From assembly GCF_024586455.1 (NCBI RefSeq), contig NC_065923.1, positions 682,001 to 746,000 of the forward strand: a stretch of DNA of 64,000 nt. Direction: 5' to 3'. Positions 13,668 through 25,029 of the stretch are shown here, piece by piece. The notes under the pieces are model-generated. The model did not search any database. It worked only from the letters and a program-made list of their open reading frames with translations, and was not told where the DNA came from. Made by a program: the position numbers and the translations under genes. This stretch comes from Bactrocera neohumeralis (Eukaryota; Arthropoda; Insecta; Diptera; Tephritidae). Every line of letters starts with the position of its first letter. Position 1 is the stretch's first letter.

Positions 13668-14354
13668 ATGTGCGTATATAATGCTCATCAAACGGTAGTT
13701 GCCGGCGCATGCAGCAAGTTGTTGTCAGTTGATGACCTGATCGATCACTCTACCATGCCACGTCGGGTCCAACAGACCAACAGACCATTTATGCATGCAT
13801 ACATACGAAAGAGCGCTCAACCGCGAGGAATCACTAATTTGCCAAGCTTCATCACCAGCTTTACAATAAGCTACTGGGTTTTTGTGTTTTCCCTTTTGTT
13901 TTTGTTTTTGCTCCGGCATTTTTATACCACCTTCGTGCTGTTGCTCTGCCTCACCTTCGCAATTGAGCCGCGCTTGGAGCTTAACACACACCCGTCCCAA
14001 GTCACATGCCCAACAATCACTGGTGTATGCTCTCTCTCTCTTTCTAACTTCTTCTACTCGCCGCTTGTGGTCGCGTTTCGCTGCCTTCTACTTATCTTAA
14101 TGCCAAAGGGTGCCTATTTTTTGAGCTTTTGCTGCACGCCTTGCTGTTTTGTGGCTCTTTGCTTGCTTCAATCGCTCAGTCACTTAGTTTTTGTGTGTGT
14201 CTTTTGCACTGGGTTTTGTTGTCCGTCTGCCTCAATCATATTTTCAGCAAATTATTATAATATATTATTATTCGCGTTGTTGCTGCTACTTTTTGTTGGC
14301 GTATATCAATTATTGTTGATGATGGGTATGCTGGCCTTGTCTGTATGTGTGTAG
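13668..14354 (+). CDS. Long unrecognised frame, hydrophobic (doubtful)
   Basis: 228 codons from an ATG inside a CATA/TGTG microsatellite. The product is dominated by Leu, Phe and Cys with several hydrophobic runs that look like membrane segments. The coding strand is pyrimidine-rich, which lowers the chance of stops and yields Leu/Phe/Ser-rich translations. No splice context, no homology that I recognise, and no tidy start. The region may simply be pyrimidine-rich noncoding DNA. Listed because it is the longest uninterrupted frame outside bab2 on the left side. Confidence 0.12.
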   Translation: MCVYNAHQTVVAGACSKLLSVDDLIDHSTMPRRVQQTNRPFMHAYIRKSAQPRGITNLPSFITSFTISYWVFVFSLLFLFLLRHFYTTFVLLLCLTFAIEPRLELNTHPSQVTCPTITGVCSLSLSNFFYSPLVVAFRCLLLILMPKGAYFLSFCCTPCCFVALCLLQSLSHLVFVCVFCTGFCCPSASIIFSANYYNILLFALLLLLFVGVYQLLLMMGMLALSVCV

Positions 14355-14780
14355 TATGCATAAGTGTATGGGAGTATGCAAAGTTGTCCTTTGTTTTGCA
14401 AACGAAATTCGCAGAATTTTTATATAATTTCTTGACTTTTATTTTCCATGCTACATACTAGTAGTATATTTACTTGATGAACTTTGTTTTTCTTTTTTTC
14501 TTTCCATTCCCACCAAAAACATCATTTATGAGCTGTTCGCCAATATTTACCTAAAAAATTTCTATTCTATTAGCACGAAGTGCAGATGTTCAACGCTTAA
14601 TATAAAGATTATGATTTTCTTAATTTTTTACCATCTATACAAATTAAGTATTTCATGTGTGCACCAAATATTTCTATTTTAATAATATTTTTACATAACA
14701 TTTAACGCTGTGTGACATATCCTCTTACAATTGATGCCGTCTGTCGAAATATTGTTTTGTAAATCCGTTCCAACCGCCTT
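14355..14780. other. Intergenic, no recognised gene
   Basis: AT-rich, nothing supported. Confidence 0.4.
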
Positions 14781-15012
14781 TTTTATAGGTTAAGTTGCCA
14801 ATGAAAAGCAAGAAAAATCGTTATATTCGGTTGAACCAAAGCTTCAAGAACTTGGTTTTGATAGGTCAGTTTGTATGACAGCTACATATATGTTATAGTC
14901 ATCCGATCTGAAAGATTTCTTCGGAGATGCATTCATTGTCTTAGGCAGTGATCCATGTCAAATATCGTGAAGATAACACGTCAAATTTAAAGGTTTTTCA
15001 CATGTCAAACGA
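14781..15012 (-). repeat. Family B fragment, reversed
   Basis: TTGATAGGTCAGTTTGTATG, ACAGCTACATATATGTTATA, CATCCGATCTGAAAG, TTCTTCGGAGATGCATTCA, TGTCAAATATCGTGAAGATA. This is the reverse complement of the family B internal unit. Confidence 0.65.
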
Positions 15013-15759
15013 AATGTCACCAACCATTCGAGAAAACTTATACGAACCGTCAGCCAATCTGTTTCCCCTTAGATTCTTTTGAGAATTCACCTTCAAAGAA
15101 TCAGCATAGTGTGTTCTTTTGAGTTATATAGTATACCATTAATGAATGGCATAATAATTCTTCGCAAAAGAAAAAAAACGCAACACAATTTTACATTTGT
15201 CATTAGATCATTCTTGACTGCTAACAATAATATTAGAAAGTAATAGGATTGATTGTCTTCCGCCGCGACTGTACTTCGGACATGCAGTAAAGTGACCCCC
15301 AATTTTTGAATAAAGTAACCACAGACCAACACAAAAAATTTCTCCAAAGACCTTAAAAAAGTGTACTGAAAATTGGATTATCCGTTGGTATGCTGGTATT
15401 GACTCAGGATTATATTTTGCGATCGATGATAAAAGTTTTTGCTAACATGTAGTTTTTTCCCAGCCCGGGTCAAATTACGTCAGTTAATTGAAAAGATGCC
15501 TATTTCGGTTTTTAGTAAATACACGTCTTCACAAACGTAGTTGAATAATTTCTACAAATTGTTTTAGAAATGTCGGTCGACGGTCCGCTATATCCTTCTT
15601 TGTGCTGACTGGGCAATGGACGCGACGCGCTGCTGGCACTCTTCCGGCTTAGAGTAAATCTTGGTCAGACGTCTAAACAGGACAGAGGTACATAAACATT
15701 TTCCTTTTCCCAATAACTGAACACTACACTCAAAGTGGGGATATATCTACTTTTGACAT
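15013..15759. other. Intergenic; GC-richer patch of unknown origin at 15575-15690
   Basis: 15575-15690 is GC-rich against an AT-rich background. Read on the minus strand it gives a short unbroken peptide (RLTKIYSKPEECQQRVASIA) that I cannot place. It lies just before the mariner remnant and may belong to it or to another broken element. Confidence 0.35.
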
Positions 15760-16190
15760 TGCTAATGGGGCTGAAGGGCTTAGTCGGGTCCGACAAGACG
15801 TCGCAGCCGATTGGAAGTTGCACCACGACAACGCCCCGACTCACACCCTTCTTGTTGTCAGCTACCTAACCAAGGCCGGCATCCCAACGCTTCCGCAGCC
15901 GCCCTACAGCCCAGATGTGGACTCCGGAATTTTTTTGTTTCCTTGCCTGAAAAGGCCGATGAAAGGCAAGCATTTTGAGGCGACAGTGGGGATCAGCATG
16001 CACCTCAGCTCTCAAGACTATTCCGGAGAATGCCTTCCGTGACGCCTTCAATGCTTGAAAATCGCGCTGGCAGTGCTGCATCGACGCAGAATGAGCCTAT
16101 TTTGAAAGTTTTTAAATAATTGTAACGATTGGTTCAATAATTTTTTTTAAATCGACTCAGTCCTATTACTTTCCGGACAAAACCCTATAT
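15760..16190 (+). pseudogene. Mariner transposase remnant with right terminal repeat
   Basis: 15785-15990 reads VRQDVAADWKLHHDNAPTHT, then LTKAGIPTLPQPPYSPD and LFPCLKRPMKGKHFEA, the C-terminal half of a mariner (DD34D) transposase. HHDNAPTHT carries the second catalytic Asp. The third Asp region, normally like SPDLAPxDFFLF, reads SPDVDSGIFLF, so the residue is gone in this frame. After a frameshift NAFRDAFNA, KSRWQCCIDAE and AYFESF follow, split by two stops. ACTTTCCGGACAAAACCCTA at 16168-16187 looks like the right terminal inverted repeat. The N-terminal half and left end are missing. Inactive. Confidence 0.88.
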
Positions 16191-18729
16191 TCTGTCGGCG
16201 AAGAAGACTAGGTCGAGGGCAAAAATCGGTAAGAGGAGGTTGAAGAAAAATCAACATATACAACCGGACGAAGGAGGATGAGAAAAGGCCGCCTAAGTCT
16301 ACGGTAAAAATGAAAGAAGACCGAGCGTACCATGAATCACAGCCGCAACTTATATTCAAAGATCGGATTTTCGCAAACGGAATCCGGAAAGGAATGGCAG
16401 CCAGAAACAAAAATGCGGGGCACACTAAACGACCGAGGAAAAACATCTTCGAGAAGGTAGTACTTTGTGTGCTAATAACTCATGTAATAATTTGCGATGC
16501 GCACCAGGATTTTTCTAACCAAAGCAGCTCTTGAATACATTCTATTCTAAAGCATCACATAATTATTTAGAGAAACAGATTCGAAAAGTTAGATGTTTAA
16601 TTACTAATTATCCTTACTTAGATTTCAATAGCTTTCTTAAGCACCAATTTTTTTTTGCAAAATTTACTCTTATAATTATGATTTGCAACAAGACAATACA
16701 CGAAAATTCTTCATTACACATTGTACGGTCTAAGCAATACAAAATAATTTTATTAATTTTTTTTTGTTTTCGATAAAACACATTCAATTTAGCATACAAA
16801 TACTGTCGGCTCTCAATTATCCATTGCCCACGCACACACATACATGTACATCGAGTCAATTTGCACTCCTTCTGATGAATTTAAAGTATTCATTTTCTAT
16901 TTTATATGCCACTGCTGCATGCGAATACAATAATATTGTGTGCAACAAAACGGTAATAGCAGAAGTAGCAGCTACCTCTAAATGCATAGAATTGAAGAAG
17001 AGCCATCATGGCAACTGTAACTACACACTATTTATAAGCAACGCTGGCACTGCCGTGCATATATAAATGAATACACACACACATACATCCAAATGAGTAC
17101 GAAACCGGGCAACGGTGAAGCGAGCACGAAGCGAGGCATGCACCTGATTGCACACCCAGCATATATTTTAATTAAAAATTCAATTTTAATCAATGCATTA
17201 GCAAAATGTCTCACTACCTGGTAGCTAGCAGCATTACAAGCACACGCACACACACACATATATATGTATATCCTCTTGTATTCATATAAATCCATATCGG
17301 AGAGCAACTGTACCCATAGCAAGCACACGAATATAATATTGTATGTGTGCGTGTATGTGTTCGTGCGCTGTGTACTTATTGAATCCTTGAAGCGGCGGCA
17401 GCCAAGCGCTTGATAACTGAAATTAGAAATTGAAAAAATAAATAAATTACATATAAGTGAAATAAAATGAAATAGCAGAAAAATCCAAAAGAACACTTCA
17501 ACTCAAGTTTCCAATTGCTCGCCAGTGCCGTGGCCAACCAGCTCGCCACCCACCACCAGTCACCAGCCACCAGCTCATATGCATATGCTTCGATTCAGGA
17601 GCGTTTGTGTGTGTGAAGTGGCAGCGCCTGGGTAACAGCAGCGGGAGACAAAGAAAATAGTTGGAGGAAAAAATGATATTGGAAAATTCTATAGAACTCC
17701 GCTTCAGCGTTAGAACGCCAAGTTCGAGTTGGAGTGAGCTTAGATGAGATGGACGCGCCGCATTCGAACTGCAAGTAGAGGATCGATGCGACCAACGCTG
17801 CGTATGAGTGCTCCAATCGAATAATCACTCGAAGACTGTGTGGGTGTGGAGTCTCACAAACACACACACACACATATGTATATATAACATACATACATAC
17901 ATGTAAAACAATAAAGCTCCCATACATATATACTCCTAAGTGCACGTATAACTTCTGCGTTGCGAAAAATACATACATACATATGTGTGTGTATGTGTGT
18001 GTGTGTTTATAGCGCGCTATGTATCCATAAAATGTGTGTTGCATTTTTATTATAACTGAAAAACGTTGATAACTCCGCCTATTTCTACTCCTATTTCAGC
18101 TCCCATTTTCTCTGACGTACCAGCAAACCGAAGGGTGCTTCAAAGATACGACTGCTACTACGCCGTAGCTGTTGTTTTGCGTCGTCTATGCATGCGAAGT
18201 TATAGAAGCAACGCTTGCGATTCGATTCAATTTAATATGCATGCATACAATGGCACACAGCACAGCATCGCAGAGCATAGCTTAGCTCCGCACGACGCAA
18301 TCGTGTGTTGCCAACATTTTTTCCAGCCGCATCGTCAATGGCCTCCATCAACTTTGCCTTCGACTTCGCCTTCGTTTGCGCCAGAAATCGTATGTGGCCC
18401 TCTTCAATACGAAAAATATTTATGTGGTCGTGTGTGCAGGCCTGTTATCGATGCTTCTGCCTGTTTTTGGCCTAGCTGGCCGCAATGCCGCTTGATAACA
18501 ATCGCACGGATTTCATATGAGCTTGTAACCCTTTTGGTATTTTTGTCTACGTCTGTGAATAAAGATTATATAAGTTTTACTAACAATTTTAGGAATCTAG
18601 AAATATATGCAACACCTTGAAAGCCATATATTGATATAAGCACAATTAAGATATAGATAATATATCATATAATATATTCATTTATATTAACTTTGACAAT
18701 TTATTCGAAAACTTAGTCCTAGTCTGGAC
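16191..18729. other. Intergenic, no recognised gene
   Basis: 16190-16460 is purine- and GC-richer with overlapping frames on both strands and no match. CA/TG and CATA microsatellites lie near 17246, 17343, 17857-17905 and 17970-18005. Long frames at 17032-17496, 17595-18044 and 18066-18620 are repeat-rich or unrelated to any family I know and are not called as genes. Confidence 0.4.
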
Positions 18730-19150
18730 GTAATTTCATACCAAATTAAAGTTTTCCACTCAAAAACTTTATATGAATCGGTCAGTTCGTATGGCAGCTA
18801 TATGCTATAAACTTCCGCTCTGAACAATTTGTTCAGAGATTATAGCGCTATCTTAGGCAAAACGCCATGTCAAATTTCGTGAAGATATCTTATCAATTGA
18901 TCGAATAAAAGATTGAATGGTTTTCATCGATCAGTTTAAATGAGACCTATGTATGTACATATATCCTATAGTGGTACGATAACAGTAATTCCGACAAGTG
19001 AGTATCTTCTGGGAGAGAAAGGGACGTGTGCAAAATTTCAGTTCGATATTGCGTATATACACATGAATGAACAGCACAATATAATACTATATATCTAATT
19101 GACAAGAAGACTAAATGGACAATAAATTTTGTATTAAAACACAAAAGTAA
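18730..19150 (-). repeat. Family B element, reversed
   Basis: ATATGAATCGGTCAGTTCGT, ATGGCAGCTATATGCTATAA, CTGAACAATTTGTTCAGAGA, CGCCATGTCAAATTTCGTGA, AGATATCTTATCAATTGATC, then GGGACGTGTGCAAAATTTCA. Same order as the reversed copies at 28.0 and 43.2 kb. Confidence 0.7.
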
Positions 19151-19955
19151 GTTTGAAAATTGCACACTCTCCTAACCCTTTCAGATATTAGTTTCTTGCA
19201 GGGCATATGAAAATGTCTGTACATCCGCATTTATTAATGTCATTCTAGATTGGAAATATGCGTATCCATTTTTCAGTTGGGTACTGGATCCTGCATGTAC
19301 ATACATATATTATATTTCTATGTATAAATATTTTTTGCCGCACGCATAGTTACTTACACTCTCAACGGAGGCGTACTATTTAGTACACATTTCAAAGAGA
19401 TTTTTCGTTACTCTGTCAATTTCAGGATTGATTACATAAAGCTGCTTAATGTAAGTTGTTTATTCATGTCATAGATTTACGTATATATTCCTCCCCAGAC
19501 TTTTTAGGGTTGAAGACGTTGTAATGTTCATACATTGGCTCACAACTCCCTTAATAGTGCTTCGTATTATATTTGACGCCTCTCTAACGAGATTAGTACA
19601 ACAGTTCAATCGAAAGGCCTTAAGCTTATATAGAAAACTTCTGAGAATTCATAAGTTGGCTTAATAACCAACTGTTTTCAGAAATTTTGGTTACCATCTA
19701 ACAAATTTTATTTTTTAACTGGTCCATATATACTGGTTAGGCGAACTGAATCGATAAACGGCAGTGAGATAGAGGATTAAAATATCAAATATTTATATCC
19801 ATTAATAAACGCAAACAAGTAGCTAGACTTCAAAATATTTCACTTTCAGAAACGGTTTCTGTTCCAGCATTTTCCACATTTAAAGAAGATTTAATAGGTC
19901 AATTGAAAGGCCCTAGCCTACCATAGTAAAACACATTTTTTGTGCAAACTTTGTT
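19151..19955. other. Intergenic, no recognised gene
   Basis: AT-rich. Its right part may include the unrecognisable 3' end of the minus-strand mariner that begins at 20698. Confidence 0.35.
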
Positions 19956-20760
19956 GTTTTCTTATTCAGCCTAGTTCCATTCAAGGATGATAAATATTCG
20001 CTGGGAGGGAGATCTTAAGTGGATGCAGACGCAATTCAAAGCCCGATTCGTGGAGTTTTGTCGTAGTTTTCACTGACTTGTGACACGGTACATTATCTTG
20101 GTGAAACAGCACTTTCTTTCTCTTCAAATAAGGCCGTTTTTCGGCAATTTTGTCCTTGGTCCAATAACGCTACGTAATAATTGCTGTCAATGATCCCTTC
20201 TTTTTCAAGTAACCAATAAAAATTATTTTATTCGCGTCCCATATATAGACGCCTTAATAATGAAGCCATGTTTCTCCCATTGTCACTTATCAACACAAAA
20301 CAGCATCTCTTAACACTGCTCCGAATTATCAAATCGTCGTTGGTTTTGGTCTAAAATGAGCCCGTACGGCACCCTCATACCCAAATATTCATTCAAAATA
20401 TATCCAATATGTTTCCTTGATATCTTTTGAGTCTCAGCTTCTTGAACAATTACACCTTACGGCCATTCGAAATTAGTTTCGGGACTTTTTGATGATTTTT
20501 TCGGTAACTGCCAATTTAGGGCATCCAGTGCCTTCAGTTCTCATTTCGCTTCGTTCAAACTTAGCAAATCACTTTTCATTGGTCGATTTCCTTAAAGCAG
20601 AGTCCAAATAATGCTGATCAATCCAAACCTTGGCTTCAACAGTATTTTGCCCTCAAAAAGCAATGTTTTGTTAACACATGAAATTTCTTTTTATCCATTT
20701 TTTTCAATAATCAATAACTGTCAAACTTATATACACGCCTCTTGAAGTAGGGCTAAGTAA
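19956..20760 (-). pseudogene. Mariner transposase pseudogene
   Basis: Start ATG at 20698-20696 gives MDKKKFHVLTKHCFLRAKY, the usual mariner opening. Then, across frameshifts: a helix-turn-helix region (AVTEKIIKKSRN), IGYILNEYLGMR-like sequence, GLILDQNQRRFDNSEQC, VYIWDANKIIFIGYLKK, KIAEKRPYLKRKKVLFHQDN and HKSVKTTTKLHESGFEL. HQDN carries the second catalytic Asp. The first Asp motif, usually DETWLH, is corrupted. The third Asp block survives only in another frame as DLPPSEY, with Glu at the Asp position. At least three frameshifts and several stops. Outer ends were not defined. Confidence 0.88.
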
Positions 20761-23175
20761 AAATCATATCAATCTAATTCTAGTGGCGCTGCTTTTCAAT
20801 TCACCTGTTGCACGTCGTGATTTTTTGACTCAAATCTCTACTAATAAAATATCTAAAATTATGAGAAACATCATTTTTGCCAACAGAAAATGTCTGGAAT
20901 CTGTGATTTCGCATAAGAAACCATATTTAATCCGGAGCTTTTGAAGGTGCATAAAAACTTTTCAGCGACAATTATAACAAGAAAAGCCACGAAATTATGC
21001 TTATGATTAGCTTAACATAAATATGAATGTATCTACGTTAACTATAATTATACATTTAAATATAATATATCCGAAGCAAGATCAACTTTTCCGCAAAACA
21101 TCTGCTTCTATCGTTACGCTCAGCGAACACAAAATCCTCACACACACATACCCATATTAGCAGGACACACAAATATGCCTGTACATGGACGTAGAAAAAA
21201 TACCTTCGTAGTATGCTATAAGTGTGTCACAAAATCATAACAACCTCAAACAACCTTGAGGAATTCCCTACGACGCAACACAAACACACATCCGCAATGA
21301 AAGCAACAGTCAAACACTTGGATATTTGCGCCGCCCGGGCGTATGAGTAACACATTCGACAAGGCAAGCAGACACGCACAAACATTCAAAGCCTCAAGTG
21401 TTCGCACTGTTCTTGCTATTTTTGTAGTGCTACTGTAGACTGCTGAAGGTTAGTGTGAGACCGTCTGGCCAACTGTCTGCTGCCAAGACTTGCCATTGTT
21501 GGCACAGTTAACTTCATTTCCTTGCCTTAACTAAGTATGCCATTGCTGCTGAGTCAGCCATCGCCCAAACAGCTGCTCCATCTTGCCTTTGCCTTTCTTA
21601 TGCTGCTGCATAAGTGCCACTGTATGTGCGCATGTATGTACGAAAGCTGTCTGCCTCAGCAGACGCCGCAGCTCTTGGCTTTTGCCAAATGTGGCATGAA
21701 TGAATGACAGCATGAATGGAGCATGCTCGCATTGCCAAGTCAAGCCAAGCAACCGACTAACTAACGCACACATCAGTCCATAAGCAGAAGCATGTATGCA
21801 TATGTGTAACAAACAACTGCTGCAACAACAACAACAACGGCAAACGATGTATAGGAAACCCTAGTCATAGCACTCAAGAAAATGTTACCATCATCACTAC
21901 AACTACAGCACTCATATGTACGTTGACGCATATATGTGCTTAGCTAGAGCTGACTGGCTTCGTGCTGGAGTTCAAATGAGGGATTCTCACATTTCTGGGT
22001 GACCGTAATGCTATATCTTATGGGTGTACGAAGTGCGTAGTTTTCTGAACGAGTGTGTGTGTGTATGCACACACAAAATTTGCCGACGACTTCTTGTGTT
22101 AACACAAATCGTAACAATAACAACAACATCAACAAAAACCTTAATGTATGAAAATTGCAAGAAATACCTTGCAACTGCTTGCAGCATAAGCGCATATGTT
22201 AGCAGTATTTTCACAACTCACACACACACACACATGAATATTTGTCAGTATGTAAGCACATGTGTTTGGTGTACAAAAGCCACTTGAAATTTCTCACTTT
22301 CACTTTTCATACTACGTTCCATATTTTACAAATTATCTCTGGTAATTTCTCGGCACTGAAGATGCAGCAACAACAATAAGAACAAGAATAGCAGCAGCGG
22401 CAGCAGCAGGCAGCAGACAGCCAACAGACAAGCTCTGTGGCCAGACAATTATAAGTGCTATTCTTATGTGCACATGTGCCAGCATATACACTTGTACGTT
22501 TGCTCATATTTTGCAGTTGTTCTTACTGTATGTGTGTTCTTGCTGTATGTGTGCATTCAACATGCAATTCTCGACATTCTTCTCATATCCTTGCACTCAA
22601 GCTGCCGAAAAAGGGCAGCGCACAGCTCACCCATGCCCACATGAAGCCTTAGACGACTTCGCCTGAGAAGTTCAATAAGTCAAGTGGAGAATTGTTTGTG
22701 TGTTCGTCATATATATGTGTGTGTATCAGCATAGGAATAACTGCAGGTAGTTAGAGTGTGTTGTTGTAGTCAGTTTGATGTGTTGTGAACTTGCATCACC
22801 ACAACGGTAAAGAAGTCTTGTGCGCACTGGTTATTTCTCTCGCATTCATTCATGGAAGTTATTTGCTTATTTTTGTGTCCAGAAATTAAATGAAATGCAT
22901 GATGCAGGTTAAGTGGGGCAACAGAAACAATTTTCAGATGTTTATCATGGGAAATCATACAGATTGTAGAAATTTTTTGTTTTTTATAGTCATCAAAAAA
23001 GTTATTTTACTGAACCTTTTTTCTGAAATATTTATCTTAAAATAGTTATTTATAAAAATGTGTGCCTAAAAGACTTTTCTCTACCCGAAATAAAAATTTG
23101 GCTTAAAGCATCTGAAGGTGGTTTTCTCCATTTTTCAGCTCTCCTAGCCAAAGAGCCAAAGCCAAAGTCAATCAG
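20761..23175. other. Intergenic, no recognised gene
   Basis: 21080-22680 is microsatellite-rich (CA/TG; GCA/CAA triplets near 21810-21838 and 22360-22420) with short frames on both strands. No family match. Confidence 0.4.
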
Positions 23176-23540
23176 TAAACACATTTGTTAAAGATGGAGA
23201 GCAAAGAATATGGCAACGGCAATTGAGGTCGTATGCCAGTAATAACACGCTGAAATTTCTCCTCCAAGGCGTTTCACGTTTTGGGTTTATTTATGTAGAC
23301 AAGCGACTTCACATAATCTTACAAAGAATAGTCCAGCGGAAATAAATTACACGATTTTCGAGCAACAATATGATTGGCTTCATATCTGAAGAAATACGGA
23401 GCAATGATTCCCTGTGACCCCTTCAATTAACAGTGAGCTTCATCGCTGAACAAAACTTTCCTGTGAAAATAGGTATCGATTTTCAAGCGTTTCTCCGCGG
23501 TAATGCTTAATTATGATTTTGCAAACCAAACAGGGTATAA
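23176..23540 (-). pseudogene. Internally deleted Tc1/mariner-type transposase fragment
   Basis: Reading leftwards from about 23480: HRKVLFSDEAH, with the first or central catalytic Asp in SDEAH, then a stop and a direct jump to GIIAPYFFRYEANHIVA. After that PLDYSL*DYVKSLVYINKP, matching the third catalytic Asp block (PLDYFLWGYVKS in related transposases), and ALEEKFQRVITGIRPQL. The stretch between SDEAH and GIIAPYFF is deleted. I believe it is the same transposon type as the end seen at 63925, from memory. Confidence 0.75.
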
Positions 23541-23675
23541 ATGAAATAAGAGCTGCCAAACAAAACCAACTCCAGAAAACTCATTCTCTCAGTAAAAAAC
23601 AATATATCTAAAAAAAAACATTTTGTATTTTAACCAGAGTAATGGAATTCATCATATTTAATCTTATTTAATTAT

Positions 23676-24738
23676 TTTTATACTCTCGCAACAAAGTTGC
23701 TAAGGAGAGTATTATAGTTTTGTTCACATAACGGTTGTTTGTAAGTCCTAAAACTAAAAGAGTCAGCTATAGGGTTATATATACCAAAGTGATCAGGGTG
23801 ACGAGTAGAGTTGAAATCCGCATGTCTGTCTGTCCATCCGTCCGTCTGTCCATCCGTCCGTCTGTCCATCCGTCCGTCCGTGCAAGCTGTAACTTGAGTA
23901 AAAATTGAGATATCATGATGAAACTTGGTACACGTATTTCTTGGCTCCATAAGAAGGTTAAGTTCGAAGATGGGCAAAATCGGCCCACTGCCACGCCCAC
24001 AAAATGGCGTACGCCGAAAACTTATAAAGTGTCATAACTAAGCCATAAATAAAGACATTAAAGTGAAATTTGGCACCAAGGATCGCTTATTTGGACGTAA
24101 TTTTTTTGGAAAAGTGGGCGTGGCCCCGCCCCCTACTAAATTTTTTTTACATATCTCGGAAACTACTATAGTTATGTCAACCAAACCCTAAAGAGTCGTT
24201 TCTTTCAGGCATTTCCATATACAGTTCAAAAATGGAGGAAATCGGATAATAAACACGGCCACCTCCCACACAAAGTTGTTGTTGAAAATCACTAAAAGTG
24301 CGTTAACCGACTAACAAAAAACACTAAATTTTACGGAAGAAATTGCAGAAGGAAGCTGCACCCAGGCTTTTTTTTTTTAATTTAAAATGGGCGTGGCGTC
24401 GCCCACTTATGGACCAAAAACCATATCTCAGGAACTACTAGACCGATTTCAATGAAATTCGGTATATAATATTTTCTTTACACCTTGATGACATATAATC
24501 GGTTCACAACCACGCCTTCTTCCAATATATCGCTATTTTGAATTCCATCTGATACCTTCTCTGTATAATACGGGTATAGACATTAGGAACCAATGATGAT
24601 AGCGGAATAAAACTTTACACAAATACGGTATTTGAAAAATATGTAAATGACGGATAATGAAATCTCGATTATCACTTTATCATGCGAGAGTATAAAATGT
24701 TCGGTGACACCCGAACTTAGCCCTTCCTTACTTGTTTA
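23676..24738 (+). mobile_element. Family A Helentron/DINE-1-like non-autonomous element, copy 1
   Basis: Left subterminal repeat TATACTCTCGCA at 23679-23690, immediately followed by a complementary GTTGC...GAGAGTAT fold. Then TATAGGGTTATATATACC, the GATCAGGGTGACGAG core, and a GTCY tetranucleotide array at 23822-23881. The right subterminal repeat TGCGAGAGTATA (23683 region mirrored at 24683-24694) is followed by an 18-nt hairpin GTTCGG-TGACAC-CCGAAC at 24699-24716 and a TTAGCCCTTCCTTACTTGTT end. Core plus GTCY array matches the mini-me description and subterminal repeats plus 3' hairpin match Helentron/DINE-1 elements as I recall them. No protein is encoded; short frames inside it are translation noise. 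Confidence 0.8.
23822..23881 (+). repeat. GTCY tetranucleotide array in family A copy 1
   Basis: Alternating GTCT, GTCC and ATCC units. A 16-bp higher-order unit (TGTCCATCCGTCCGTC) repeats three times. The copy at 37768-37803 has no ATCC units, so this pattern arose after insertion or in a different source copy. Confidence 0.85.
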
Positions 24739-25029
24739 CTAATGGATTCAAAAATATTCACTATAGATCTTATTCCTGTAATTCCTATGACAGTCGTTAG
24801 TCGCCGGACTAAGAGCAAAGGTCTAACCCTGTCGGGATCGGTAAATTAAAAAAAAGTATATTTTTTTCAAGCTGCTTTTTCTAAAACATATTAATTTTTA
24901 TAATGTAAAGAAAAAGAACCAACTGCTGTTATTTGGTTTAAGGAGTAAAGGAAAAATATCAAACATTTTTTTCTGGAAGAGGGTTATTAGACACAATAAT
25001 ATGTTCTGAATATATTTCGATATCGCTGT
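24739..25029. other. Spacer between family A and family B elements
   Basis: AT-rich, nothing recognised. Confidence 0.4.

Noticed and set aside
17032..18044. Minus-strand frames of 154 and 149 codons
   Set aside because: Microsatellite-driven (THTY, VCVC, YTHIC runs), no recognisable domain, no start or splice context.
18066..18620. Plus-strand frame of 184 codons
   Set aside because: No domain or family match, Pro/Ser-rich start, no splice or promoter context; likely chance.
23678..24000. Overlapping minus-strand frames with TDGRTDGQTDG-type repeats
   Set aside because: They are translations of the GTCY array in family A; equivalent frames recur in copies 2 and 3 with frameshifts.
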